From positions 1,116,001 to 1,180,000 of the forward strand of contig OY718805.1 of assembly GCA_963070105.1 (NCBI GenBank): a DNA stretch of 64,000 nt. The letters run 5' to 3'. Source of the DNA: Litomosoides sigmodontis (taxonomy: Eukaryota > Nematoda > Chromadorea > Rhabditida > Onchocercidae). Made by a program: the position numbers and the translations under genes. Shown piece after piece: positions 52,003 through 64,000 of this stretch; position 1 is the stretch's first letter; every line of letters starts with the position of its first letter. Below the pieces are notes generated by a model. It worked only from the letters and a program-made list of their open reading frames with translations, did not search any database and had not been told where the DNA came from.

Positions 52003-55000
52003 ATGTCATATTTTCTGGACAATGAATTGCGTGAACTTAGTGCCGCGCAACTAAGTAAGTTTGCTTTTATTAAGGTGAATAAATCGAAAAGTTAATTCAG
52101 GTGCATTGACGAAAATTCAGTCGTTATGCGAACATCTCAACCATTTCATTTCTTTTACAAAGGATTTGATCTTTATGTGAATGAATTTTGCGTAAAGTCT
52201 CCATCCGTCTGTCTTGCCCATAGTTTGTGATGTCTCCATTTTTATCCGTCTGAAAATAATGCTTTTGATAATTAGTCTGACACCCAAGCGACTTTCAGAG
52301 ACTGTTATATAGCTCTGTTGGTGTCAGCAGCTTTTGCAAAATTACTGAAACAGAATTTCTAGAATAAATTTTTTCCACTACTTCTATTTGAAAAAACTAG
52401 ATTACGCTTTATTTCCTAATTTTAGGGCAGGAAAGGCAGAATACATCTTCTCGATTACTTCATGTTCAACAACAGATCAGCGATTTAGCTTATGGAAATT
52501 ACAGGATTTATGCAGATGCCGGAAGTACCACGGAGCGCTGTCGAGAGCTGGTTAGTTTTCCTGGCTACTTCGTACCACAAAGAATACGGTTTGTAGTTTC
52601 AAGCTTTTCATTCTAAATGAAAATTGAAGAGACTTTCCTTTTCTGATTTTCTGAGTTTTTGGTTTTTTAGTTGTTGTTCAAGTTTTGATTAAAGTTTAAA
52701 AGATGGGACGAATTAAAGAAAAGGTTTTTAAGTTTGGAAAAGCAAGCGATTTGGTTGAAGATATTGAAAAGGGGATCGAATCGGTAAGGGAATCCATGAA
52801 ACAGCTGAATTCCAAAAATGATGAAGTCGTGCAAGAGCTTCATTATCTGAAACTTGCTGAAAGTAAAGGTTCTCACTTGTGGGATATTCTAAGCTTGCCA
52901 ACGGTAAATTTTTATAAAAACTAGAAAGTATCCTGATTTATTCTAAATTCCCCAGGAATAATTTTGTGAAAAGCTGACTCTTGAAAATATTCCGAAAAGT
53001 TGGAATTTAAAGTTAAAACTAATTGAAATTTGCAATTCTTAAAGGATTACTAATTCAGCTTTTGATTTTTCAACCAGGTGCACTATACTTTCAATTCTAC
53101 TTTCCTGTGTTTTTGAGTTGTATAGTCAGAAGTCTGGATTTCAGCGTATGGATATATGTATTCGAGCGGGCTATTATGATATGGCGTATTTGTTAACCAA
53201 TTATGGAATGCAACTCCAAACATATGGACTTACTAAAAATCGCATTATTAAGGTTTTAATGGAATTTTTTCAGTGTTTAAGATTTGATTAATACGGGACG
53301 GCTTTTGAGAAACTGACAGTCAACTTTGAAATGACAATATCAGGATCTTTTTATATTGTATTTTATGTTTGTGTTCATTTTATCAAACAAATTTATTCTT
53401 TTGTTTGTTTCATCTTACTATTTTAAAATTTTTTTCATTTGAAATATCGTTGAAAATAGAAACGGAATAAATTATCTTTGTGAGATAAATTTGTTCTAAT
53501 GGTGGGTGAAAGCTTGGAGTCCTTCCGAAATTATATTCTTATACGGGAGGAATCTGCTCCTTAAAGAGAACTGTTTCAAAGGCACCGTTAATATTCAGTT
53601 ATTACTAAAAATTGTTACAATGGTTTCAAATTTACCATACATCTGCAGCAAGTTGCTGAAAAGCTAATCGAAGCTCGATATCAGTTACTGGATGAGTTGT
53701 TCAACAAATTTTCCGGACCTATTGACTTGGCAAATAGTATTCAAATTGTTAATAATATCCGGAAAATTCCATATTTATCTTCGACACAACTGCGTATTAT
53801 GGTTTTGCAGTACCGTGATGTATATCTTGAAAAGCGACTTTCAGATATTCGAGTAAGTTACTTCTTTTTTATGTTTGAAGTATTATGGTTGTAATTCTTA
53901 AGCAAAAGTTTTGTTGAAATTTTGCTATAATTTGTATAAAATCTGGCATTGCAGTTTCTGCGCCTCCTAAAATTGATCTACTCTCCATTTTGCCTTCTAT
54001 TAAAGAATATTTTTTATAATGTGTTAAGGTGCTATTTTTATCCAACTGCATATTTAGTTACAACCAGATTTCATCCTTCGCATGGTTGAGGTTTATCGTG
54101 ATTGCATGTACGACACTATGGTCTTGTATTTGGCAGTTTTTCCGGAAGGTGAAATAAGCAGACGACAAAGTGATGTGAGGATTTTTTGTGTTTTTATGCA
54201 GTAATGATGGTAGCTTTTCTGTTGTAAATAGCAGCAATGCCTAACTAAATTGTCCAACTAATATTTGTTTTATTTGGAATTATTAGACTTTATATTGTAG
54301 ATATCGATGGATCAGAGATGGGATATTTGGCAGACAGCAACTTCCTCAGTAATCCTCAATGAATGGGCAATCCATAACCTTGGCGTAATGTTCAGTCGTA
54401 TGAAGTAAGGCTGATTGCTGTTCGAGAAACATTGTGATTTTTATTATTAAAGTGATCATTTATTCCAGCAATGTTGGTAGTGATGTGCACATTGACATTG
54501 GCTCTTTGACGAGTAAGTTAATGAGCTTCGCTCTGTCGTTTGGTAGAATGGGAATGGATTTTCGGCCATTGATTGCAGAAATCGTCGATGAATTTGTCAC
54601 CAGAAGGTTTTCTCTGAAAGTTCAGAATGCAGCCGAGAAGTTAGTTTTATGCAATAGAATTCATAATAAAGTCGAAGTACTGATGATTCACTTTCTAGGA
54701 ATTCTAGTTGGTGATAATAATTCAAATTAGCAACAATATTTTACCTCTATTATTTCAGTTTAAAGCAATGTAGAACTATAGAAATTGATGGAGAGGTACC
54801 GGATACTTTATACCTATCGGGAACTCAAGACGATAAGCAGCTATCAGCTCCTTCAGTACTTGCATTGTGGGATGATTTATGTATCTACGGGAATGCCTTA
54901 ATTGATGCTTTAAATGAATTACGGAATGGTTTATCTCCAATCCAGGTTAATGCCTTCATATGTTTTTTGTATTACAAATTTTTTAATATTCACTAATATT

Positions 55001-56112
55001 TTGAGACCTCTTGTGATCTAATGATTTACTCATTTTTAGATCAATGCAGTTTTAAAGGGGTTAACTAATTCAATGAAGATTGTTGTTTGTTGGCTATGCG
55101 ATATGGAAGAACTGATCAAAAAATCAGTAAGTTTTCATTTGTTTTAATCGTTGTGGTAAATTATTTGTAAATAGTGAAAAGCGTGAGGAGGTTGACCGAA
55201 TGGTATTTACAACCTTGATTGTTCGTATTAATTACTGTTATTTCAGGTTATGGAAAAGGCGGTTAAATTGTTAGGAGGATATTTTATACCATACATTAAT
55301 GGCTGCCTATTGGCCTTATATCCATATGAAAAGTGCTGCCGACCATTTTATCATACTACCTTTACACTAGGACTATACGTTAGTATCTGTCTTAAATTTA
55401 ATATCGGATTATTTGCTGTTTTCCTCCTTCTTTTTCAGTTCCGTTTATTTTTGTTCTTTTTTTTCTGACCTTTAATCTGATAATTTGTTTATTTTTAAAA
55501 TATAATAATCTACCGTTGAAGGAAAAAAGATGTGCCATACAGATTAAGGAGATCTGTAACGATTTTCCCAATTCACCAATAATTCAAAAGTTACTTGAAG
55601 AAGCAAATCGTCCCATGAATGGATATATTAGGAATGTTCTTCCTAATGGGAATACAGAAGCTAGTGAAACACATAATCATGACAACAGTAGTGCTTCACA
55701 GGAGGTGAGAATAGCAGTTAAGAATTTCATATTTTTCAGTACCTAATTACACAGTTATCAAAGTGAATTAAATGACATTTATTGGTGAGAAGGTCACATC
55801 TCTGACTTTTCCAGCGAAACAGTTTTAGTTAACTATTAGAAATAATAAATAGCAGTTGTAATTCAGTAATTATTAATCATATATTGTTTGACTTTTTTCC
55901 TTTTTTTACCTTTTCACCGCATAGTAATAGATCTCTGCTTTTAATTTCTTGTGGACGCTTTGCGTAAATTGTGAGCTGTTAAATCTCTGTCCGCAGAAAT
56001 ATTGTGATTATTACAGGAAGTTATGAAGTTATCGTCGGATGTTAATGTTAAAGCAGATACACAAGGAGATGCTATCGGGGATTCTCCAATAAACAATTCA
56101 GATTGCAGTTAG
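52003..56112 (+). CDS. cog-8: Conserved oligomeric Golgi complex subunit 8 (COG8, Dor1-like), 13 exons, 593 aa
   Basis: COG8 sits in lobe B of the COG tether, which captures retrograde vesicles at the Golgi and links to COG1 and the STX5 SNARE machinery. Exons: 52003-52054, 52426-52550, 52703-52903, 53130-53252, 53649-53852, 54058-54174, 54301-54404, 54469-54639, 54759-54945, 55040-55126, 55247-55378, 55522-55704, 56017-56112; the phase closes exactly. Recognisable segments are ISDLAYGNYRIYADAGSTTERC (human LAFANYKTFIRGAECTERI), an amphipathic helical coiled coil, IQIVNNIRKIPYLSSTQLRI and FLALQYRDVYLEKRL-like text, and MSFALSFGRMGMDFRPL. The C-terminal tail is Ser/Asn-rich and poorly conserved. 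The human protein has 612 residues. The start MSYFLDNELREL is the first in frame after an acceptor-like site. Junctions 52904-53129 and 53253-53648 are inferred from phase and weakly supported. Confidence 0.88.
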
Positions 56113-57282
56113 GGCGTGTAAATTTTCATATGATTTTTTGTATTTTCTTTTGTTATTAGCATGGATAACCCTGAGTTTTTCATGTTGGACTTGCACTCTT
56201 CCTTCACTTGCTTTTTTGAGGATTATTATATTCTTGAAGAGATTACTAGAGTATGCATAAAATGTTGTGAGAGGTCACAATAAAGGTGAAACATCGCTTC
56301 ATAAAAACTAAACACTTAAAGGTAGGTTATTGATTAGACTTATCGATCCCGGATGCTGTATATTATATTCTAAAAGTTTGTTCATGTAATAATTTTGTGA
56401 TACGGGGGTTTCTTTTAATCACTTTTGTTGTGCATTAAATTTCCACCTAGGTGGATTTTGCTTTTGGATATATATCTTTCATCGGACCGTTTGTTTATAT
56501 GCCCTATGACAACTTACTATATATGTATGCATTTGATAATAAGTTATTTTTATTGCCTATAATCTTTAACAATGATAAAGGAATTTAATTTTTGGATATA
56601 TAGAAATTTTGAATAAATGAAGTGTGCAGTGAAACTGAGAAGGTTTGAGGGAAATAAATTGCGAGATGGTAGTTCTATAATAGTTGAAAACCCTCGACAT
56701 ATCAGCTTTAAGATTCATAAATTCTATCATCTAATTTAGGCAAGAAGTGTATTAGCACATTCGAAAGCTTATAAGAAATCCATAAACATTTTTATATGCT
56801 TATCGATCACAAGTCTTGCTTGTGAAAAACATTATATTCACACATTAGTTTTCGAAGAACTTAATTTCAATAATCATTTACATATGATCTCTCACTGTTA
56901 GAAAATCGTTATTGGGAGATTCTTCCTTACACGGTTCAAAAGAAGTAAAATTTTGGAAATTTAAAACCAAACTCTTGCTAGTGTTTGAACATAATGTGTG
57001 GAACTTATATCCTTAACCTGGAACATTTTGTTGTGGTTTATTTCGAAATTATTTTTATTGAATTTTAAGTTGAAGACGAGAAAAGTAAGCTCGTTACCGC
57101 TAAATATGGTATCATGGAAAATGCTTAAGATAACATTATTTGAATGCCATTTTCAAAGATTAATTTTTCGCTGTTTATTTCAAAAAAATTTACATAAATG
57201 GGAAAGTTTTATTATAAATTTAACATTCAAGTTACAGTAGCAAGTTACACTAGTGTGTTATCATTATATTAGGCGGTTGATA
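56113..57282. other. Intergenic region between cog-8 and the BTB-BACK gene
   Basis: AT-rich 1.2 kb between two plus-strand genes. The 80-codon ORF at 56998-57240 has no family features or splice partners. Presumed cog-8 3' UTR and promoter of the next gene; nothing else recognised. Confidence 0.5.
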
Positions 57283-60200
57283 ATGACGGAGCAAAGCAAA
57301 ACAAAGTTTATTGGCTTTTTTGCAGATTTTCTTTCTTCTATCAAGCAAGCTCAATGAATGAGATGTTGTCTCTCTCTCTCTCTCCCACTCTCTCTCTCTC
57401 TCTCTGCTATTTTACATAATATTTGTATATCCGGATGTGGTGGAATTGATCAATTTTTATAACATTTTTTTCTTGTCTTCGGTTTATTTAGATCAGGAAA
57501 GGTGCAAAAAATAATTTTTCACACTCACAAAGATGATTTTGCAATCGATGTTGATTTGCTCAAAGAGCATTCCGAGAAAATCAAACAGGTTCGAAAATCC
57601 AGTCATTTAGTTTTCATCCTAAAAGTGAAAGTTTTAAATTGGCCAAATTTCCGGTTATTTACTGAATATGATTGAGCAACAAAGGAGAAAAACAAACAGA
57701 ATAATTCAAATTGCAAAATTTTAATTACAGCTAGCACATGAAAGCAAAGTGCCGAAAAGGTTGGATTTGACAAATTACGATGTGGTGGCGGTGGCAACCT
57801 TAATTGATTACATGGTAAATAGTGGTAATACGAAGGCACGAATTACAACTTCAATCCTTGGCGATATGACGGAAATTGCTCGTATCCTAGAAATGGGATC
57901 ATTGTTGAAGAAAATTGAAGAGGTGAAATTTAAATTAACAACAACCATTAATTGAAAATGATTTTTATTCAAAAAATCGGCAAAGCACTAATAATCACAA
58001 TTAAAATTGAAAAATTTTTTCTTCAATATTTAATATGACACTTGAATACGCTAATTTCAATATGATAAAATAATCCACTGAATGTTTGAAACAAGCAATA
58101 ACGAAATCTGCAAATTATTTAATGAAATGAATTATGCATGAAAATCAAGCGCTTCGTTTTCGAATTAGTCATTTTTTTAATTTAAAATTAAAATTGGTAT
58201 TTTAATATCGAATTCATTTCAGTTCATTTTGATATCGGTCACACAAAACGAACAATTCTTGATGCACACGTTAGCAATGCTTTGCATGCAAGTGTTATTG
58301 GATACATCGTTAGGAAAAAAAGTTATCGATATTGCCGTCAATAAATTTCCGGTTATCCGGAAGCTGGCATCTTTTAATGATATTCCACTGGATGCGATCC
58401 TTCGTATTCTGGATCGGTTTGCAGTTTTTAAAATTTTGAATTTTAAGCATACAACAACTGATCGATATAGTCTAAAAAATTGATTAATTGATTGAGGCAG
58501 TTTGTAAGTATGCCAAATTCAGAGTGTAATTATTGAAAGAGTTAATCGATTCGAATGGTTTATGAAATTTTGCAGGTGTGATTTAAATATAAGCAGTGAA
58601 TATGATGTTGTAGAAACATGCGTCTCATGGTTAGCTGCTAAACCGGAGCGTGTTCGCTTTTCTCATTTAGTACTACGCTGCATACGTATTGTTAATTTGA
58701 CGCCTGAACAACGCCTTGATCTTTTTGCGCTTACCGACACCATGTCGAATTACGCACAGATAGCAAGTGTTTTTATTTGAAACAAGAAGAAAATAAATGA
58801 AGAAAGACAAATTGTAGAATTCAGCAAATGAATGAAGAAAGATAAATTGTAGAAATTCAGCATTCGGCATTTTTTTTACTGAATAATCATCCGCTTCATG
58901 CAGATCATCCCTTCATGAGGAACATGAAGTTTATTAACTTCATGAAATATCAATTGATAAATGAAATATACCTGTCAGTTGTATGATTTTTGCTAATTGA
59001 ACTAATTTTAGATGACGGCATTTGCTCATTACACTTTTAATAATACAAATTCTCTTCGAATATGTGTCTTAACCGAACATAATTCATACAAACGATGTGG
59101 CAATAGAACTGGTCAAACACAATTTCTGTAAGATTTAAAAAAACGCAACCAAGAAAGTGGCAACCAATTCTATCATAGAGCCATGCGTCATAACAAAAAA
59201 AACGACGTGTGACGCACGTGAAATAAGTGAATGATATTTCTGAACAAATCACTTCAACGTAAATGAATGATGATTTTTTTACTGAATAATCATCCCACTC
59301 TCGAAATTTCTATCTATTTGATTGATTCAATCAGTTTAATTCATATTATATTACGTGCGTGAGAAAATGCTTTCGAGAAACTTAAATGTACGAAAACGAG
59401 CATTTTATCAGTTTATCAAAGTGTAATCAAATATCGAAAACACTTAGCAAAACTGAACTAATACGAAATGGAAGTAGTGTAATAAGTATTCGAATAGTTC
59501 GTTTCTTTGTTTCAGTCTTACTGTGCCAAGTCGAAAGATTATGTATCGAAGAAAGGCACCACCAATTAAGGCATCCTACATTACAGCTAAGCCAAGTAAC
59601 CAATCAAACTCGTAAATTTCCTTCCTTTAAAAAAATTTTTCCTTAATTTTGGAGATTTGAAGAAAAAAAAAACAAATCTATTTTTCTAGAAGCATCACCG
59701 TCACGAGGAACGAATGATAGAAAAGGTGAAACGTGCAGCGAAGGTAAAGATATGAAACGTTACATATTTGGTATTACACAAAAGCGACGTACGACACGTG
59801 CAGAACGTATGGCAAGTTATATGAAAAGTCCCAAACGTATGTTTCATTTCTATCAATTGCTATTAAGGTAACTAAATAACAGTAAATGAACAATTCAAAC
59901 TGAAACTATATTTATGCATGTCTTTGCTGTTGTTTTGAAACAAAGAAATTTTAATACTTCGTAGCATTTTGCTTCATCGTAACTTTTCTTTCATTTCATT
60001 CAGCTTCTTCAATTAAAAAAAGAGAATTAAGAGAGAACAAAACAGTTGTGTAAGTGCACACGAAAGATTTGTATAAAATTTCATTAACATTTTCATTCTT
60101 TGCATTAATGCAAATGAGTGCGTTGATATCTATTGATGAAAAAGTAAATTTCTTTTAGAAAAAAAAGAAATTTTAAACAAAAAGGAGGCGGGCGAAACAA

Positions 60201-60918
60201 AAACTCCGAAAGCCGAAAGCGGTAGGAAATGAGAGAGAGCGAAATTATAATTCTTCTTCGTTCGATTTCACTAATATTCGAATTTCAATACAATTATAAA
60301 AGAAAAAAAATTTTTTTAAGAATTATTTTTGAGAAGTAAAGAATTTTAAATTACTGAGAAATAGGCATCCATGAATAATTAGTATTTATCATAACTAAAT
60401 ATTAAGACAGTAATGAAAAAAGAGCATTGGGATGAACAAATTTCGTCCAAAAAAGAAGAAAATTGGAAATTGAACGATAAATTTGATAAGTACTCAATTC
60501 ATATCAATATAAGAAATTTATTTCAGGCAAAACGAAATCCGGCAAAAGTAAGCAATCCAGAAAACAACGCGAGACGACTGGCAACTCGGCTAGCAGTAAA
60601 GGTTGTTGATCACGTTTATTCTGTTTTACGTAGTATATAAGTAATACATACGTGTATTTACACTTGTTAAATCCATTGTCCTTTATATTTCCCGCGGAAA
60701 AAATATCTAGCAGATTATTTCAGCAATTTGAAGGTCATTTCAAGTACTTTTTTCTCATTTCAGGCAGCTCGACTTACTTTAAGTCAAGTGATAATAAAAG
60801 CATCTTAACTTCTGATGACAAGAGTGGCAGTGAAAGTGATAATAGCAATGAAATAGATCAAAGCTCACCACCAACATCATCCACAAGTGCAGGTGAATCG
60901 CAGGATGTGAAGAAGTGA
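57283..60918 (+). CDS. BTB-BACK protein with basic and Ser/acidic C-terminal tail, 10 exons, 397 aa
   Basis: Exons: 57283-57305, 57492-57588, 57731-57922, 58223-58416, 58576-58743, 59516-59595, 59690-59836, 60159-60221, 60527-60601, 60764-60918. The first five encode a BTB fold (KIIFHTHKDDFAIDVDLLKEHSEKIKQ, YDVVAVATLIDYMV) and a BACK helical domain (ISSEYDVVETCVSWLAAKPERVRF, RIVNLTPEQRLDLFALTDT). There is no Kelch or MATH domain. The remaining exons encode a Lys/Arg-rich stretch (IMYRRKAPPIKASYITAKP, ITQKRRTTRAERMASYMKS) and a Ser/Asp-rich end (SDDKSGSESDNSNEID). BTB-BACK proteins usually serve as CUL3 substrate adaptors; that role is inference. The join 58743 to 59516 relies on a weak donor AT|GTCGAA; without it the protein ends with YAQIASVFI at 58780 (236 aa). 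I do not recognise the named family. Confidence 0.72.
57368..57405. repeat. Interrupted (CT)n microsatellite in a BTB-gene intron
   Basis: Two CT dinucleotide runs separated by CCAC, inside the first intron of the BTB-BACK gene. Confidence 0.9.
58795..58861. repeat. Imperfect tandem duplication of about 33 bp after the short BTB stop
   Basis: Two copies of AAATGAAGAAAGACAAATTG-like sequence, each followed by TAGAATTCAGC or TAGAAATTCAGC, differing by a four-base insertion and a few substitutions. It lies immediately after the 58780 stop and inside the proposed intron 5. Confidence 0.8.
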
Positions 60919-62049
60919 AACTGTTACTCACTGAAATAACTACTACTGACAAGCGGAAGATCGTATATCCAGTAATCCCACAGAAAAACATATCGTCAAA
61001 TATCCTCTAATCGTTGTCTGACAAACTAACGGCTCGACAATGGAAAATACCAATATTATTCATTTTATTTTTCCTAATATTGAAAAGTACTAATAACCGA
61101 TGGTGTATTTTCACCTTTCCTGCTACGATGATGGTGTATTAATTAATTGCTCAGATCTGATATCATAATAGGCTTAAGTCCTCAAACGCAATTTAATAAC
61201 GAAATAAATAATCTCAAATACAATTTGCTTCTGGGAATGTAGCATGAAAGAATTTAATAACGAAAGAATGGAACTGTATTATTTCTATTTCACATCCTTT
61301 ATTCAGTAACAGCATGTTGAACAAAAACAAGTTAATAAGATGAAAGTTTAACAAACAGCTTTCATTATAGAAAATGGAAAATGAACCAGAACTTGGCTTA
61401 TTTAAATATTCAACCTACTTTTAACTTAAATTCTTTAACTCTTCACATACTTTCTAAAAGATAGCAGAAGTTAACATAAATCTCAGCAGTTGAATAATTC
61501 AATTCAGAATATTTAACTTGGTTGTGTCATTTGTAAATTGTTAATGCTCATATCAGTTGTCGAATAGAGAGCTAACGAACGCTCTCTTCCGTTCGGTAAA
61601 AGAATGCTGTTATATTGTGGGAATCATTCAATAAAAACAAGACAATTTAATCATGGAATTTAAAATTCAAGTTGTTCTTCAATTATACCAGCCACATGAG
61701 ATGGAAGTTACAGAAATAGAGATCAATTTCTATAATTATGATTGAATGACTCCCACAACAAATATTCATTTTATGACATATTATACTTCATTTTATTAGA
61801 TAACCTGATACTCCACATACTGCAAAAACTTGAACAAAAAACAGCGATATACAAATTAAACGAAATCACTGGAAGGAAAAAACAAAACTGAATATGAATA
61901 TGTTATTCTACACTTAGTCCACAAAAGGAATAAAGATTATGTAGCCTGGTGATTCCAAAATTGCGAAATAATTCAGAGAAGCGATATAGAAAGTCCTCGA
62001 AGTATAAAAGTAGTGCCAACTACCAGATATAATTTTCCGTGCAATACGA
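60919..62049. other. Convergent 3' intergenic region between BTB-BACK gene and eif-3.E
   Basis: Just over 1.1 kb with no coding support. AATAAA at about 61203-61208 is a candidate poly(A) signal for the plus-strand gene. A short GAACG/GAGAG palindromic stretch near 61567-61595 (AGAGAGCTAACGAACGCTCTCT) could form a hairpin in RNA; it is too short to call. Confidence 0.5.
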
Positions 62050-64000
62050 TCATGATAATTCGGCCTTCCAAGTTCCCTGAAGTTTGAAAGTTTTGGTATG
62101 AAAATTCACCGGAAAAATAATGACATCAACCAATAAGCTAAAATCGCACCACATCTATTGGTGCTACCTCCGCACATATCAAAGTAAAACGTTTAGGAAT
62201 CCAAACATTTTCTTTATAAATATGTTTTTGGTGCAAACCTTTTTGTCGAATTTCATTTTCTCTAGTTGTAGCGCAATTTGCTGAGCGCGAAAAGTCAACC
62301 GCTTCGTATTTTCCATCACTTGCTCATGAACAGACGTAGTTTTAGCACCCATAACCACCTTTAAAAACAAATTAACAACAGAAATACAAACCGAAAACCA
62401 AAATACCTTTAGAACCATTTAACATCACTCCTTGTTTTACATTAATCTTCATGATAAAAAATTATTATAATTTTAAATAATAAGAAAGTTCTATGGATAT
62501 AATTTCAGGAAATGTCAAACAGTTATACCTGTCCAAGTTTGGAGTCAATTTTGGCACCATCAATCCGGTATGTTCTAATAAGATCGACAATCCACCTCTC
62601 CGCTTCTACCTAAAAACGAGTGGATATTAAACTCTCCATAATTTATGAGTCATAGTTTATCTATAAATTTATACTGCCTTCACTTTGTAACATAGTTTGA
62701 TTTTTAAAAAAAGGATGCATACTTGCTGCATGTTAAGACGCTCGGCAAGCATTTGGATGGAAATACACTGATGAATTCTGCAGAACATCTCAAAAATCAA
62801 CAACCTGGCACTTTCTCGGAAATCTTCTAAGCAAGCAGTTAGAAAGAAATCATTTGATAAAACCTGAAATCATGTTAAAGTTGCGTGCTTGCTTAACCAG
62901 GAGCACCTCACAAAGCACTTCAAGAACAAATAACTAACATCTTCACACTTCCTCAGCTTTTTCTGAGCCTCGTCGAAATCATATTTAATATAAAGACAGG
63001 TTAAAAAATCTGTAACCGGATCCTCATAATTATGTCGTTCCTTAAATAAAGAATGGTTAGTGAAAAATTGGATAATTAAATAATGAAATATTAATTATTT
63101 GACAGAACAAAGCAACCAAAACGAGATATAATGAAATAATGAAAGCAGTGTAAACCTAACCATGTTAAATGCAAAATTTATGAGCTTGTAACAATTTAAT
63201 TCGTTAATCGTTAATTATTTTTCACTCCATATTTATGCAAGAATAATCCAATTAAGTAACTTACAATATCAATTACTTTGATCAAATCTTTCAAACTATT
63301 TTTTTGTTTGGTTTTGCTCGTCACAACTGCTACAGCCAAGTACCGTAAAAGATGCGGACAAGCTATCTAAATGAACAAAAAGAATATGCTTAGATTTTAC
63401 TTGCCCAAAAAAGGGTGAAAAATAGGAAAAAAGTATGCAACGTCTCTCAGAAAATGGAATGTTCAGAATAATGAATAAAAATACATGAAAAATGTAGCAT
63501 CAAAAAATCACTTGTATTGTGTTCAAATATGGCTGTTGGTTAAGATACATCTCAACAATTTCATCACGTCCCTTCGGATAATTAAAATAAACGAACAAAG
63601 CCCAATGCATTAACCACGCGCGCTGTTGCACTGATTCCAATTCAGTATCAAATGGATTAAAATCAATGTATGTTCGCAGCTTCGTCAAATCATCTTTAGC
63701 ATGCGTCCATTCCTGGCAAATGAACTCACTTTTCCACATTTTTTAATTTTTTAAAAGTATATCAGAAAGAATCCTATTTTTTCACTGATTTTCCTTCATG
63801 ACATGTCCGTTTTAACAAATGATTATAAAAGCCAATTATACGATAACAAAACTTTTGTCTCTAGACACTGCCGATAAAATTCGGTCCTAAATAACTATGA
63901 AATGAAGGCTATGCCTTCCCAGTGTTAATTAGCCCATATACACTTACTTGCAGCAATATTTCCGAGGCCAATTTGCCGTACAGTGCACTCAGATAGTTTG
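62050..64000 (-). CDS. eif-3.E: Translation initiation factor eIF3 subunit e (INT6), partial: N-terminal part lies beyond the right edge
   Basis: eIF3e is a PCI-domain subunit of the eIF3 octamer that bridges the 43S complex. Exons within the window, in transcript order: 63948-64000 (cut), 63512-63712, 63265-63366, 62939-63040, 62723-62863, 62529-62609, 62239-62358, 62050-62076. Conserved blocks: [71 protein letters not shown], then the PCI region with [52 protein letters not shown] and [13 protein letters not shown], matching the vertebrate order. The predicted end GTWKAELS from a 27-base last exon is the weakest part; vertebrates end with a short hydrophilic tail after NW. Reading is open to the edge, so the 5' exons are outside. 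Confidence 0.93.

Noticed and set aside
52666..52702. Alternative cog-8 exon 3 start at TTTTTTAG
   Set aside because: Reading from that acceptor meets TGA within six codons; the later acceptor at AAAAG|ATG keeps frame.

Overview
The window is nuclear DNA from a nematode, most likely a filarial or other spirurid worm; that placement is inference. The base composition is AT-rich. Genes are cut by many GT-AG introns of about 60 to 1,300 bases with A/T-rich TTTCAG-like acceptors. The set includes worm-typical genes: a hillarin/LTD-1 LIM-transglutaminase-like protein, a divergent MSP-domain protein and an IFT74 orthologue. I saw no prokaryotic operons, transposon ORFs, CRISPR arrays, rRNA or tRNA genes. 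Exon chains were built by hand from splice sites, reading phase and remembered family sequences. In every complete gene listed the exon lengths sum to a multiple of three with no internal stop. CDS coordinates span introns; exon coordinates are in the evidence text.

Layout. (1) 433-5328 (+): ift-74, an intraflagellar-transport coiled-coil protein. (2) 5329-23539: an 18-kb stretch with no supportable gene, holding GA/CT/GT microsatellites and one foldback element. (3) 23540-29819 (+): the LIM plus transglutaminase-like gene (hillarin/LTD-1/KY family), with one GC-AG intron and an apparently degenerate catalytic triad. (4) 30964-34867 (-): spliceosomal cyclophilin CWC27. (5) 35565-37240 (-): triosephosphate isomerase. 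(6) 38290-42940 (-): cytosolic-type cysteinyl-tRNA synthetase. (7) 44094-44763 (+): a small divergent MSP-domain protein, divergently placed from the synthetase. (8) 46675-51152 (-): an SWT1-like PIN-domain protein with an N-terminal WW domain. (9) 52003-56112 (+): COG8, a subunit of the Golgi tethering complex. (10) 57283-60918 (+): a BTB-BACK protein with a basic then Ser/acidic tail, not assigned to a named family. (11) 62050 to the right edge (-): eIF3 subunit e, cut by the window end.

Most of these are housekeeping genes (glycolysis, tRNA charging, splicing, mRNA quality control, Golgi tethering, translation initiation), with ciliary (ift-74) and cytoskeletal/epidermal (ltd-1) genes at the left. 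They do not form one pathway, and I found no wholly new multi-gene system. The items most worth a second look are the BTB-BACK architecture and its alternative end, the triad-less LIM-transglutaminase-like protein with its GC-AG intron, the WW-PIN arrangement of the SWT1-like gene, the gene-free 18 kb, and an intronic perfect hairpin just upstream of a 3' splice site.
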